DNA from: JAPYTK01 sp964401935
GTDB taxonomy: Bacteria > Myxococcota_A > Polyangia > Polyangiales > Polyangiaceae
DNA: 64,000 bases
Assembly: GCA_964401935.1 (NCBI GenBank)
Contig: CAYOAL010000036.1
Location: forward strand, 1 to 64,000
Direction of reading: 5' to 3'
This document shows, one piece after another, positions 20,958 through 28,184 of this stretch. The notes beneath the pieces are model-generated. The model was not told the DNA's origin. It saw only the letters and a list, made by a program, of their open reading frames with translations, and searched no databases. How positions within the stretch are numbered: the first letter of the stretch is position 1; every line of letters starts with the position of its first letter. Both the position numbers and the translations under genes were made by a program.

Positions 20958-21232
20958 CCGGGGTCAAGGGTAACACCGCCGCCGGGCGGTACGATGTTCT
21001 GTGTGATGGCCCAGCGACGGCGACGGGCTGCCCGCGGCGGGGCTCGGAGGGGCGGGCTCGGCCGGTCGGGCGACCTCCGGCGGGAGGGACGCTCGCAACG
21101 CCGACACCGGCCGTAGCCCGACGATCGGGTGGGGGAGCGGCACCGGGAGAGCGGCGGGCGCCGCCGGGCTTCGTCATCAAGTGAAGGCGGCGCTTCAATT
21201 TCCAAGCGCCTTGGGCTAGCGTCCGTCGCGCC

Positions 21233-21571
21233 GTGAGTGATTCCGCTGTGCTAGCCAAGGGGTTGCGTGTTCGAGGCCGGGTCCACGGTCGTGGCGATCT
21301 GCGCGTCGAGGCCCAAATCGAAGGCGACGTGGTCGTGGATGGGGCGCTCGAGCTCGAGGCGGGCGGTGCGGTGGCGGGTGCTGTCCAGGCGGCCAGTGTG
21401 ACCGTGGCCGGCGAGCTCGTCGGGGACGTGATCGCTCGGACGAGCGTGGCCATCACCGCGAGCGGCAGTGTTCAGGGAAATATCAAGGCCACGGAGCTCA
21501 GCCTTCAAGAGGGTGGACGCTTCATCGGCGAGATCGACGCGGACTTCGATCTTCCCGAGGCCATCGCGTGA
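21233..21571 (+). CDS. bactofilin
   Basis: 112 residues from GTG 21233. The whole protein is the bactofilin core: regularly spaced Gly/Val turns of a right-handed beta helix (VRGRVHGRGDLRVEAQIEG, GELVGDVIA, GSVQGNIKATEL, GRFIGEI). Bactofilins polymerise into cytoskeletal filaments that position cell-wall or chromosome factors in myxobacteria. It is first of three consecutive bactofilin genes; the next starts 49 nt on. Confidence 0.9.
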   Translation: MSDSAVLAKGLRVRGRVHGRGDLRVEAQIEGDVVVDGALELEAGGAVAGAVQAASVTVAGELVGDVIARTSVAITASGSVQGNIKATELSLQEGGRFIGEIDADFDLPEAIA

Positions 21572-21620
21572 CGACGATCGAGCGACGCCGCTTTTGGCGT
21601 GTTTTGAAGGAGCAACCATC

Positions 21621-21935
21621 GTGGCGACAACCGTGATCGGAGCAGGCCTCACCATCGAGGGCGAAGTGAGCTCGGAAGACGAGGTGGTGATCGGCGGCGT
21701 GCTGCGGGGCAAGCTCGTGGCCGAAGGCATGGTGACCATCGAAGAAGATGGCGTGGTCGAGGCCGACATCGGCGCGCAGTCGGTGTCGATTGGCGGCAAC
21801 GTCACCGGCAACGTGACGGCCGCCGACCGCGTGGAGCTGCGCTCCGGTGGCAGGCTGGTGGGCGATGTGAAGACGGCCCGCCTCACCATCGCCGATGGTG
21901 CGGTGTTCAAGGGCAACGTAGACATGGACGTGTGA
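21621..21935 (+). CDS. bactofilin
   Basis: 104 residues from GTG 21621, preceded by AAGGAG (21607-21612). It is almost only the beta-helical core (GLTIEGEVSSEDEVVIGG, LRGKLVAEG, GNVTGNVTAADRVEL, GRLVGDVKTARL). It shares core length with the upstream paralogue but has different end sequences. The stop overlaps the next bactofilin start in a TGATG arrangement, so the second and third genes are translationally coupled. Filament co-assembly is likely but not shown. Confidence 0.9.
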   Translation: MATTVIGAGLTIEGEVSSEDEVVIGGVLRGKLVAEGMVTIEEDGVVEADIGAQSVSIGGNVTGNVTAADRVELRSGGRLVGDVKTARLTIADGAVFKGNVDMDV

Positions 21936-22570
21936 TGGCCGACGGATCGACGATCAGCGCAAAGACGACCATCGTGGGTCGCATCGTGGCCACGACCGAT
22001 CTGGAGATCCAGGGTCGCGTCGAGGGTTCGATCGAGGGCAGTGGTGAGGTGGTGATCACGAGCGGCGCACTCATCAAGAGCGACGTCGCCGCCGAGCGGC
22101 TGCACGTGGCCGGCGCGGTGGCGGGCAATCTCCACGGCAAGGAGTTGTTGGTGCTCGAGGATGGTGCCCGCGTGGTGGGCGACGTGAGCGCGCCCACCAT
22201 CGGGATCCGGTCTGGCGCGCTCCTGCGCGGGCGCGTGGAGACGTCAGCGGAGCCTCCCAAGGCTCGCGCGGCGCGCGCCACCGCGACTGCGACCCCCAAG
22301 GCTACGCCTCCGGCGCGGGCTGCCGCACCTCGGGCAGCCGCCGCACCCAGGGCGCCCAAGGCGGAGCCGTCGCCAGCACCCCCGCGGCGGGCGGCGCCGG
22401 CGCCGGTGATGCCGAAGGCGGCCAAGACGGCGGCGAAGCGGAGCAAGTCGCCGCCGAAGGCTGCGAGCACCGACAAGAGGGTCTCCACCAAGACTCGCTC
22501 CGCGCCGGCTCCGGTGGTCCCGGCTCTGAAGCGCGGCGCGAAGAAGGCGACCAAGCGCAAGGCTCGTTGA
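21935..22570 (+). CDS. bactofilin with long basic Ala/Pro/Lys tail
   Basis: 211 residues from ATG 21935 (in-frame GTG 21932 is possible). Residues about 1-105 form the bactofilin core (KTTIVGRIVATTDLEIQG, GSIEGSGEVVITSGA, VAGNLHGKELLVLEDG). From about 105 to the end is a low-complexity, strongly basic region rich in Ala, Pro and Lys, resembling histone-H1-like tails. It could bind DNA or negatively charged partners such as nucleoid or envelope. Some myxobacterial bactofilins scaffold chromosome-segregation proteins, which fits this idea. Confidence 0.88.
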   Translation: MADGSTISAKTTIVGRIVATTDLEIQGRVEGSIEGSGEVVITSGALIKSDVAAERLHVAGAVAGNLHGKELLVLEDGARVVGDVSAPTIGIRSGALLRGRVETSAEPPKARAARATATATPKATPPARAAAPRAAAAPRAPKAEPSPAPPRRAAPAPVMPKAAKTAAKRSKSPPKAASTDKRVSTKTRSAPAPVVPALKRGAKKATKRKAR

Positions 22571-22585
22571 GCTAAGCTTTCTCCG

Positions 22586-23203
22586 ATGGCGCGGTCGCGA
22601 AAAGAGCGCACCGAGCGCGCGCTGCCCGAGCTGCTCCAGCTCTTGCGCACGATGTCGTATCGGCGCGGGCAGGTGGTGCTCGCGAGCGGCAAGGTCAGCG
22701 ACTTCTTCGTCGACTGCAAGCCGACGGTGCTCACGGCGCGAGGGCACCACCTCGTGGGCGAGCTGATGCTGGACGCGCTGCGCAACCTCCCCAAGTGCGA
22801 CGCGGTGGCCGGCGTGGTCCTCGGTGGCTGCCCGCTGGCGAGCGCGGTGTCGTTCATGAGCGAGCTCCGCAGTCGCCCCATCCCTGCGCTCTACGTGCGC
22901 AAGGAGGCCAAGGAACATGGCACCAAGAACCTGGTGGAGGGCGCGGTTACACCGGGCATGAAGGTGGTGCTGCTCGAAGACGTGATCACCACCGGAGCGT
23001 CTACCGTGAAGGCGGTGCACGCGTTGCGTGCGGCGGGGGTCGACGTGGTGGGGGTGGTGGCGCTGGTCGATCGGCTCGAGGGCGGCATCGAGAACCTGGG
23101 TCGCGAGGGGCTCGAGGTGGTGTCGCTGTTCACGCGCAACGACTTCCTCCAGGACGACGTGTCGCCATCGGCGACGATGGGCGACTCGACGCTGACGGAC
23201 TGA
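22586..23203 (+). CDS. pyrE: orotate phosphoribosyltransferase
   Basis: 205 residues, the usual size. It makes orotidine 5'-phosphate from orotate and PRPP in pyrimidine synthesis. Seen: the substrate loop and FFVDCKPTVL strand near the N terminus, YVRKEAKEHGTKNLVEG (flexible catalytic loop with conserved Lys residues) and the PRPP-binding motif VVLLEDVITTGAST. It begins 15 nt after the third bactofilin and may be co-transcribed. The first about 20 residues are basic (ARSRKERTERAL). Confidence 0.95.
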   Translation: MARSRKERTERALPELLQLLRTMSYRRGQVVLASGKVSDFFVDCKPTVLTARGHHLVGELMLDALRNLPKCDAVAGVVLGGCPLASAVSFMSELRSRPIPALYVRKEAKEHGTKNLVEGAVTPGMKVVLLEDVITTGASTVKAVHALRAAGVDVVGVVALVDRLEGGIENLGREGLEVVSLFTRNDFLQDDVSPSATMGDSTLTD

Positions 23204-23244
23204 GCGCCTCGGCGGAGGCCGGCGCAGCCAGCGCTTCACCGAGC

Positions 23245-23931
23245 TCAGCGCGCAAGGGCGGCGGCGAAGCGGGCGGCTCGGGCGGGCATGCCGCCGGCTC
23301 GGTAGCGCTCACGCTGGGCCGCGACGGCTCGCGCGAAGCGCTCGCTCGGTCCGGTGGCGCTCTCGACGTTGTCGGCGCTCAGCTCGAAGGGCCATCCCCA
23401 CGCGTCGGCGAAGAGCCACTCGAGGGCTTGAGGCTTCACCTCCACGCGCTCGAACTCGCGTTGCTGCGCCGGTGAGCGTCCGTCGGGGGCGTACCAGTAG
23501 CCGTAGTCGGGGAGGAGCCGTCGTTCTGCTCCGGCGATGCACCAGTGGGCGACCTCGTGCAGCGCGCTCGCCACGAAGTCGGCGCGGTACACGATGCGGT
23601 GGGGGGTGTCGGCGGAGCGGCCCGGCTGGTACAGCGGCTCGCTGCCGCCGCCCACGAGCACGGTGCGGTGGCTCTCGAAGAAGCACCGCGCGAAGATGCG
23701 CTCGATCTGGCTCGCGTCGGAGGGCACGTCGTCGGTCGCGTGGGGGAGGGGACAGAGCGCACGGGATGTCGCGGCGACGAGGCCGTCCGGCTGCTCGAGG
23801 GAGCGCTTAGCGCGTTCGGCGGCGCGAAAAAAGCGGGGGAAGGTCTCGGTGCGAGGTCCGTATATGTGGGTTGTCGGCGGCCCATTCGACCCGCGGGGCT
23901 CGGGCTGCCGACAGCCGCCACACACACACAC
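23245..23931 (-). CDS. epmC: elongation factor P hydroxylase, EpmC-like
   Basis: Up to 228 residues. From about residue 75 the protein matches EpmC (YfcM): IERIFARCFFESHRTVLVGG, SALHEVAHWCIAG (HExxH metal site), LLPDYGYWYAPDGRS, FERVEVKPQALEWLF and ELSADNVES. EpmC hydroxylates the modified lysine of EF-P. The first about 70 residues look unlike the family, so the true start may be GTG 23727 (160 residues). The GTG at 23931 lies in a CA/TG dinucleotide run. No epmA, epmB or efp is in the window. Confidence 0.82.
   Translation of the reverse strand: MCVCGGCRQPEPRGSNGPPTTHIYGPRTETFPRFFRAAERAKRSLEQPDGLVAATSRALCPLPHATDDVPSDASQIERIFARCFFESHRTVLVGGGSEPLYQPGRSADTPHRIVYRADFVASALHEVAHWCIAGAERRLLPDYGYWYAPDGRSPAQQREFERVEVKPQALEWLFADAWGWPFELSADNVESATGPSERFARAVAAQRERYRAGGMPARAARFAAALAR
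23919..23931. repeat. CA dinucleotide microsatellite
   Basis: Six and a half CA units lie between the divergent EpmC-like and lipoprotein genes. On the minus strand they form GTGTGTG, supplying possible GTG starts at 23931 and 23925 for the EpmC-like frame. Slippage here would shift those starts but not a downstream one. Confidence 0.7.
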
Positions 23932-23987
23932 GGCTCCCCCTGGCGCGGTCTCGCCCGACCGTCCACCCCTGACTTAGGAGAACGGAC

Positions 23988-24533
23988 ATGAACAGGACCT
24001 TGCTCACGCTCTTCGGAGGCCTCTTGCTCGCCGGCGCCACCGGCTGCTTGGAAGACTCCGTCGCGCCCGGTGACTACTTCGTCTACCGGATCGCCTCGGC
24101 CCAAGCCGGCATGTCGGAGAGCTGCAACCTCACCGCCAACGAGATCAACGATTCGTCGTCGCTCCACGCGGCAGGCACGCTGATCCTCTTCGCGGGGCAA
24201 GATGGCGACTTCTTCCTCGACATGGGGGAGCTCGCGCTCGCAGGTGAGTTCGTTCAGGATGGCGACCTCGGGGAGGAGTACGAGTTCGCGGGCAAGACCA
24301 CCGACATCGAGTGGTCCGATCCCGATGGAGCCGGCACGAAGGTCACCACCACGGTGGATCACGAGATGGAGCTGGCCATCGACGGCGAGCTCGTCACCGG
24401 CGAGTACCAGATCAAGACCAAGCGGACGTGTACTGGCGACGCGTGCAACGGCGTCCCGTACAGCTGCAACGAGACCGTCGAGTTCGTGGGCACCGAGGTC
24501 GAGGACGTCGATCTCAAACACCACGTGAACTGA
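23988..24533 (+). CDS. small lipoprotein of unknown function
   Basis: 181 residues from ATG 23988, with AGGAG upstream. The signal peptide ends in the lipobox LAGATGC (Cys20). The mature protein is acidic, Thr/Asp/Glu-rich and predicted beta-rich, with a Cys-containing loop (TCTGDACNGVPYSC) that likely forms disulfides near the C terminus. No family recognised. It is followed by a strong intrinsic terminator at 24651. Confidence 0.7.
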   Translation: MNRTLLTLFGGLLLAGATGCLEDSVAPGDYFVYRIASAQAGMSESCNLTANEINDSSSLHAAGTLILFAGQDGDFFLDMGELALAGEFVQDGDLGEEYEFAGKTTDIEWSDPDGAGTKVTTTVDHEMELAIDGELVTGEYQIKTKRTCTGDACNGVPYSCNETVEFVGTEVEDVDLKHHVN

Positions 24534-24571
24534 CGACGCACGACTGTCCTCGCGTTTGAGCGCGCGAGGTC

Positions 24572-24606
24572 GAAGAGAGAGAAGAGAGACAAGAGAGAGA
24601 AGAGAC
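24572..24606. repeat. purine-rich GA repeat
   Basis: About 35 nt of almost pure A/G (GAAGAGAGA type units) lie downstream of the small lipoprotein gene and before its terminator. On the transcript this would be an unstructured purine run. Confidence 0.7.
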
Positions 24607-24650
24607 GAGCGGTCGACACCCCTCGAGGTGCTGCCCGCTCGAAGAGAGCC

Positions 24651-24694
24651 GAAGCGCGGCCGTCCTTCTGGGGGCGGTCGCGCTTCTTTTTTTT
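24651..24694 (+). terminator. rho-independent terminator of the small lipoprotein gene
   Basis: A 12-bp stem GAAGCGCGGCCG (24651-24662) / CGGTCGCGCTTC (24675-24686), with one G-U pair, is followed directly by eight T (24687-24694). This is a canonical intrinsic terminator, unusual in this GC-rich window. A second small inverted repeat (CGAGCGG/CCGCTCG) lies upstream at about 24606-24641. Confidence 0.9.
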
Positions 24695-24784
24695 CGAGCT
24701 CGAGCTCGTCGACGGGGCCCTCGTCGACGACGAAGAGGTCGAGCCCGAGCGCGACGACCGGTCAACACACCGGGGCCGCGGCTT

Positions 24785-26068
24785 TCAGCCGAGGGCTCTC
24801 TGCGCCGCCTCGATGGCGCGATCGACGTCCTCGTCGGTGTGGGCAGCGCTCAGGAACGCGGCCTCGTACTTCGAGGGCGGCCAGTAGACGCCGTGGGCGA
24901 GCAGTCCCCGATGAAACTGGGTGAAGCGTTCGGTGCTCGTCGCCGTTGCGTCGCCGAAGCTCTTCACCGGCTGGTTCGGCGCATCGGTGAAGAACAGCGT
25001 GATCATCGAGCCGACCCGCTGGACGCGACCGGGGACGTCGAGCTCGGCGATGACGCGCGACAGACCCGCCTCGAGCCGCGCGCCCCGTGCTTCGAGCCCT
25101 TCGTAGAGGGCGTCGTCGAGGAGCGAGAGCGTGGTGAGGCCGGCGGTCACCGCGGCGGGGTTGCCGCTGAGCGTGCCGCCTTGGTAAACGGGGCCGAGCG
25201 GCGCTACCACCTCCATCACGTCACGGCGACCGCCATACATCGCGAGCGGCAGACCTCCGCCCACGATCTTGCCCAGGCAGGTGAGATCGGGGCGAAAGCC
25301 GTACAGGCCTTGCGCGCCGCCCTTGGCCACGCGGAAGCCGGTCATCACCTCGTCGAAGATGGCGAGCGCGCCGTGCCGCTTGCACTGATCGACGATGGCC
25401 TGGAGAAAGCCCGGCTCGGGGGGGATGCAGCCCATGTTCCCTGCGACCGGCTCCACGATCACCGCTGCGATCTCCGCCCCCCGCGCCGCGAGCGTCTGCT
25501 CGAGGGCGGCGGTGTCGTTGTAGGGCAGCGTGAGCGTGTGTTTCGCGAAGTCGGCGGGCACGCCCCCGGAGTCGGGCTCGCCGAAGGTGGCGGCGCCGCT
25601 GCCCGCCTTCACCAGCAGGTGATCGGCGTGGCCGTGGTAGCAGCCCTCGAACTTCACGACGACGTCGCGTCGGGTGAAGCCGCGGGCGACGCGGATCGCG
25701 CTCATGGTGGCCTCGGTGCCGCTGCTCACGCAACGCATCAGCTCCATCGACGGGAAGAAGCGCCGAACCGTCTCCGCGAGCTCCACCTCGATGGCGGTCG
25801 GGGCGCCAAAGGAGAGCCCATCGGCGAGGCGCGCTTGCACGGCGGCGACCACCTTCGGGTGAGCGTGGCCGAGGATGGCGGGGCCCCACGTCCCCACGAA
25901 GTCGACGTACTCGTTCCCGTCTTCGTCGACGACGCGCGCACCGCGCGCGCTCTTGATGAACGGTGGATCGCCGCCGACGGCACGGAACGCCCGCACGGGG
26001 CTGTTCACGCCGCCCACGATGACCCTCTCGGCCCGCTCGAGCCACGCCTTGCTCTTGTCTCTTCCCAT
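24785..26068 (-). CDS. hemL: glutamate-1-semialdehyde 2,1-aminomutase
   Basis: 427 residues, full length. It converts glutamate-1-semialdehyde to 5-aminolevulinate, the first committed haem precursor, using PLP. Motifs: GGVNSPVRAF at the N terminus, FVGTWGPAILGHAHP, SSGTEATMSAIRVARGFT, CYHGHADHLLVKAGSG, the aspartate site FDEVMTGFR and the PLP lysine in CLGKIVGGGLPLAMYGG. It is divergent from the cycloisomerase-like gene with 159 nt between the starts. Its 3' end faces the intrinsic terminator at 24651. Confidence 0.97.
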   Translation of the reverse strand: MGRDKSKAWLERAERVIVGGVNSPVRAFRAVGGDPPFIKSARGARVVDEDGNEYVDFVGTWGPAILGHAHPKVVAAVQARLADGLSFGAPTAIEVELAETVRRFFPSMELMRCVSSGTEATMSAIRVARGFTRRDVVVKFEGCYHGHADHLLVKAGSGAATFGEPDSGGVPADFAKHTLTLPYNDTAALEQTLAARGAEIAAVIVEPVAGNMGCIPPEPGFLQAIVDQCKRHGALAIFDEVMTGFRVAKGGAQGLYGFRPDLTCLGKIVGGGLPLAMYGGRRDVMEVVAPLGPVYQGGTLSGNPAAVTAGLTTLSLLDDALYEGLEARGARLEAGLSRVIAELDVPGRVQRVGSMITLFFTDAPNQPVKSFGDATATSTERFTQFHRGLLAHGVYWPPSKYEAAFLSAAHTDEDVDRAIEAAQRALG

Positions 26069-26227
26069 GCCGCGTTTCTAGCAGCGAACCCGCGAGGGCG
26101 CGCGCTTGCTAAACGAAGTTGTGGCCGCGATCGGCTCCGCGGGGCATGTATCCCGCGCCCTGGTGATGGTAGGGAGCAAGTCCGTCGGCGGTGGCGTCTC
26201 GGCGTGGGTTGTTTGGAGAGGTGTGCC

Positions 26228-27058
26228 ATGCCGAGCTCTTGGTCGTCGCTCCTCTCGCAACAACCGGCCCGGCGGCGGGTCGAACGTTACTGGCTCTGGT
26301 TCACGCCGGCGTGGGGGCTCGGGGCGGGGGTGATCATGCTCACCGGCCTCGCCGAGGGCTGGGGAGACGTCGAGCTCATGGTGTTCGGCGTGGTGATGAT
26401 GGCGCTGGCGGTGGTGCCCCCCGTGGCGTGGCCTCACGCCGGCGAGCGGGGGCGTCCGTTCGCCGAGCGCACGGGCGTGAAGCTCGTCGTGGCGGTGACC
26501 GCGGTGTCGTTTCTGATGAACTACTTCTGCACGCCGTACTTCTTCGACGTGCTCCACATGCACTACGGCTTCAACACGCGGATCAACATTCAGAACAACC
26601 CCGTCTTCCTCTACTTCACCACGGTCGCCTATTTCGCGACCTACTGCGTGCTGCTCTGCGTCGCCTTTCGCTGGTGTCGGCAGGTGCTGCGCGGAGGATG
26701 GCGGTGGCTTGCGGCGCTGGTGGCGCCGATGGGCGTGGCCTTTCTGGAGACCGCGCTCAACGCGAACCCGTTCATGCAGAGCCTGTTCTGTTTCGATGAC
26801 CCACGCTTCATGCTCACCTTCGGAACCGTGAGCTACGGCGCCTGCTTCGTGTTCGTGCTCCCGGTGTGGCTTCACATCGACGAGGATGGGCCGACGCCCA
26901 TGAGGGACATCGTCGTTCGCACCGGGGGCGCGATGATGGGGATCGTGATCGCGTTCGAGGTGCTGCGCTACGCGGTGGCGCCGCACTTCACCCTCGTGGT
27001 GGAGGGAGCCAACGGCCTGCGCGACTTCGCCACGAGCTGCCTCGTTCCACCTGGCTGA
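26228..27058 (+). CDS. cycloeucalenol cycloisomerase-like membrane protein
   Basis: 276 residues from ATG 26228, with a GGAGAGGTG ribosome site. Five or six membrane segments are visible. The central block NYFCTPYFFDVLHMHYGF (98-115), the NNPVFLYFTTVAYFATY region and LETALNANPF closely resemble plant cycloeucalenol cycloisomerase (CPI1), where the matching block reads NYFxTxYFFxVLxxxYxF. CPI1 opens the 9,19-cyclopropane ring in phytosterol synthesis. Some myxobacteria make cycloartenol, so this step is biologically plausible. No other sterol gene is nearby, so substrate and reaction stay inferred. Confidence 0.75.
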   Translation: MPSSWSSLLSQQPARRRVERYWLWFTPAWGLGAGVIMLTGLAEGWGDVELMVFGVVMMALAVVPPVAWPHAGERGRPFAERTGVKLVVAVTAVSFLMNYFCTPYFFDVLHMHYGFNTRINIQNNPVFLYFTTVAYFATYCVLLCVAFRWCRQVLRGGWRWLAALVAPMGVAFLETALNANPFMQSLFCFDDPRFMLTFGTVSYGACFVFVLPVWLHIDEDGPTPMRDIVVRTGGAMMGIVIAFEVLRYAVAPHFTLVVEGANGLRDFATSCLVPPG

Positions 27059-27107
27059 TACGCCACCCCCCGAGCTGCGGCCGACCTTGGGGGGCGCGTG
27101 GGCGCCT

Positions 27108-28184
27108 TCAGGCACCCGAGAGCAGGGCCTCGGTCTCGTGGGGGAGGAAGCCGAGCAGGCGGGGTTCGGGCTGGAGCACCACGCCGAACGCGTGCTGGAC
27201 GCCACGCTTCACCTCCACCGCGAAGTCGACGAGGGCTTGCGCGCTGGCGCCGCCTCGGTTGACGAGGGCGAGGCTGTGGCGCGAGGAGATGCCCACGGGG
27301 CCGCGGGTGGTGCCTCGCGTAAAGCCCGCGCGCTCGATGAGCCAGGCGGCGGAGAGCTTGATGCGTCCGTCGGGCGCGGGGTACGTCGGCAGGGCCTCGG
27401 AAGGTGCGCGCTCGGCCGCCCGGGCGCGCACCCCGTCGAGCTCGGAGGCGGCGATGGTGGGGTTGACGAAGAACGAGCCGGCGCTCCTTCGGTTGTCGTC
27501 GGTGGGATCGAGGACCATCGACTTGTGGCGTCGCAGCCGCGTTACGGTGTCGCGCACCTCGGCGAGGGAGGGCTCGACGCCGAGCTCGCGCTCGAGCTCC
27601 GCGTAGGCGATCTTGGGCGGCCCGTGGGGCACGAGACGCAGGCGCACCCGGGTGATGACGTAGCGACCCTCCGCCTCCCGTTTGAACACCGAGTCGCGGT
27701 AGCGGAGCTCGCAAGCGGCCGCGTCGAGGAGCACGGCTGCGCCGCTCGTGCGCTCCACGGCCTCGACCCGCACGAGCGTCTCCGACAGCTCCTGGCCATA
27801 GGCGCCGATGTTCTGAATGGGAGCCGCGCCAGCGTCGCCGGGGATCGCGGAGAGGCACTCGAGCCCCGCGAGCTCGCGCTCGACGGCCCAGCGCACCACC
27901 TCGTCCCAGCTCGCCCCCGCGTCGACATCGACGGTCGCTTCGTCGACGGCGTGGATGCCGGTCGCGCGGAGCCGCAGCACCAAGCCGTCGACGCCACGGT
28001 CGGCCACGAGCAGGTTGGAGCCACCGCCGATGACGCACACGTGGACGCCTCGTTCGCGGGCCCATGCGAGGGCCGCTTGCACCTCTTCGGGGCCCTTGGG
28101 CTCGGCAAAGAAGCGCGCCGTGCCTCCCACCTCGAGGGTGGTCCGAGGCGCGAGAGGTTCGTGCTCGCGCACGGTGATGGTCAT
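27108..28184 (-). CDS. murB: UDP-N-acetylenolpyruvoylglucosamine reductase
   Basis: 358 residues, type I MurB length. It reduces UDP-GlcNAc-enolpyruvate to UDP-MurNAc for peptidoglycan, using FAD and NADPH. Motifs: NTLEVGG-like TTLEVGGTARFF, FAD site VIGGGSNLLVADRG, SAIPGDAGAAPIQNIGAYG, YRDSVFK (catalytic-region Ser/Lys) and SAGSFFVNPTI. The start overlaps the stop of the giant lipoprotein gene by 4 nt (ATGA), so cell-wall synthesis is coupled to that gene. Confidence 0.96.
   Translation of the reverse strand: MTITVREHEPLAPRTTLEVGGTARFFAEPKGPEEVQAALAWARERGVHVCVIGGGSNLLVADRGVDGLVLRLRATGIHAVDEATVDVDAGASWDEVVRWAVERELAGLECLSAIPGDAGAAPIQNIGAYGQELSETLVRVEAVERTSGAAVLLDAAACELRYRDSVFKREAEGRYVITRVRLRLVPHGPPKIAYAELERELGVEPSLAEVRDTVTRLRRHKSMVLDPTDDNRRSAGSFFVNPTIAASELDGVRARAAERAPSEALPTYPAPDGRIKLSAAWLIERAGFTRGTTRGPVGISSRHSLALVNRGGASAQALVDFAVEVKRGVQHAFGVVLQPEPRLLGFLPHETEALLSGA

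Noticed and set aside
24839..26227. Upstream part of the frame leading into the cycloisomerase-like gene
   Set aside because: It is antisense to hemL; the good ribosome site supports ATG 26228.
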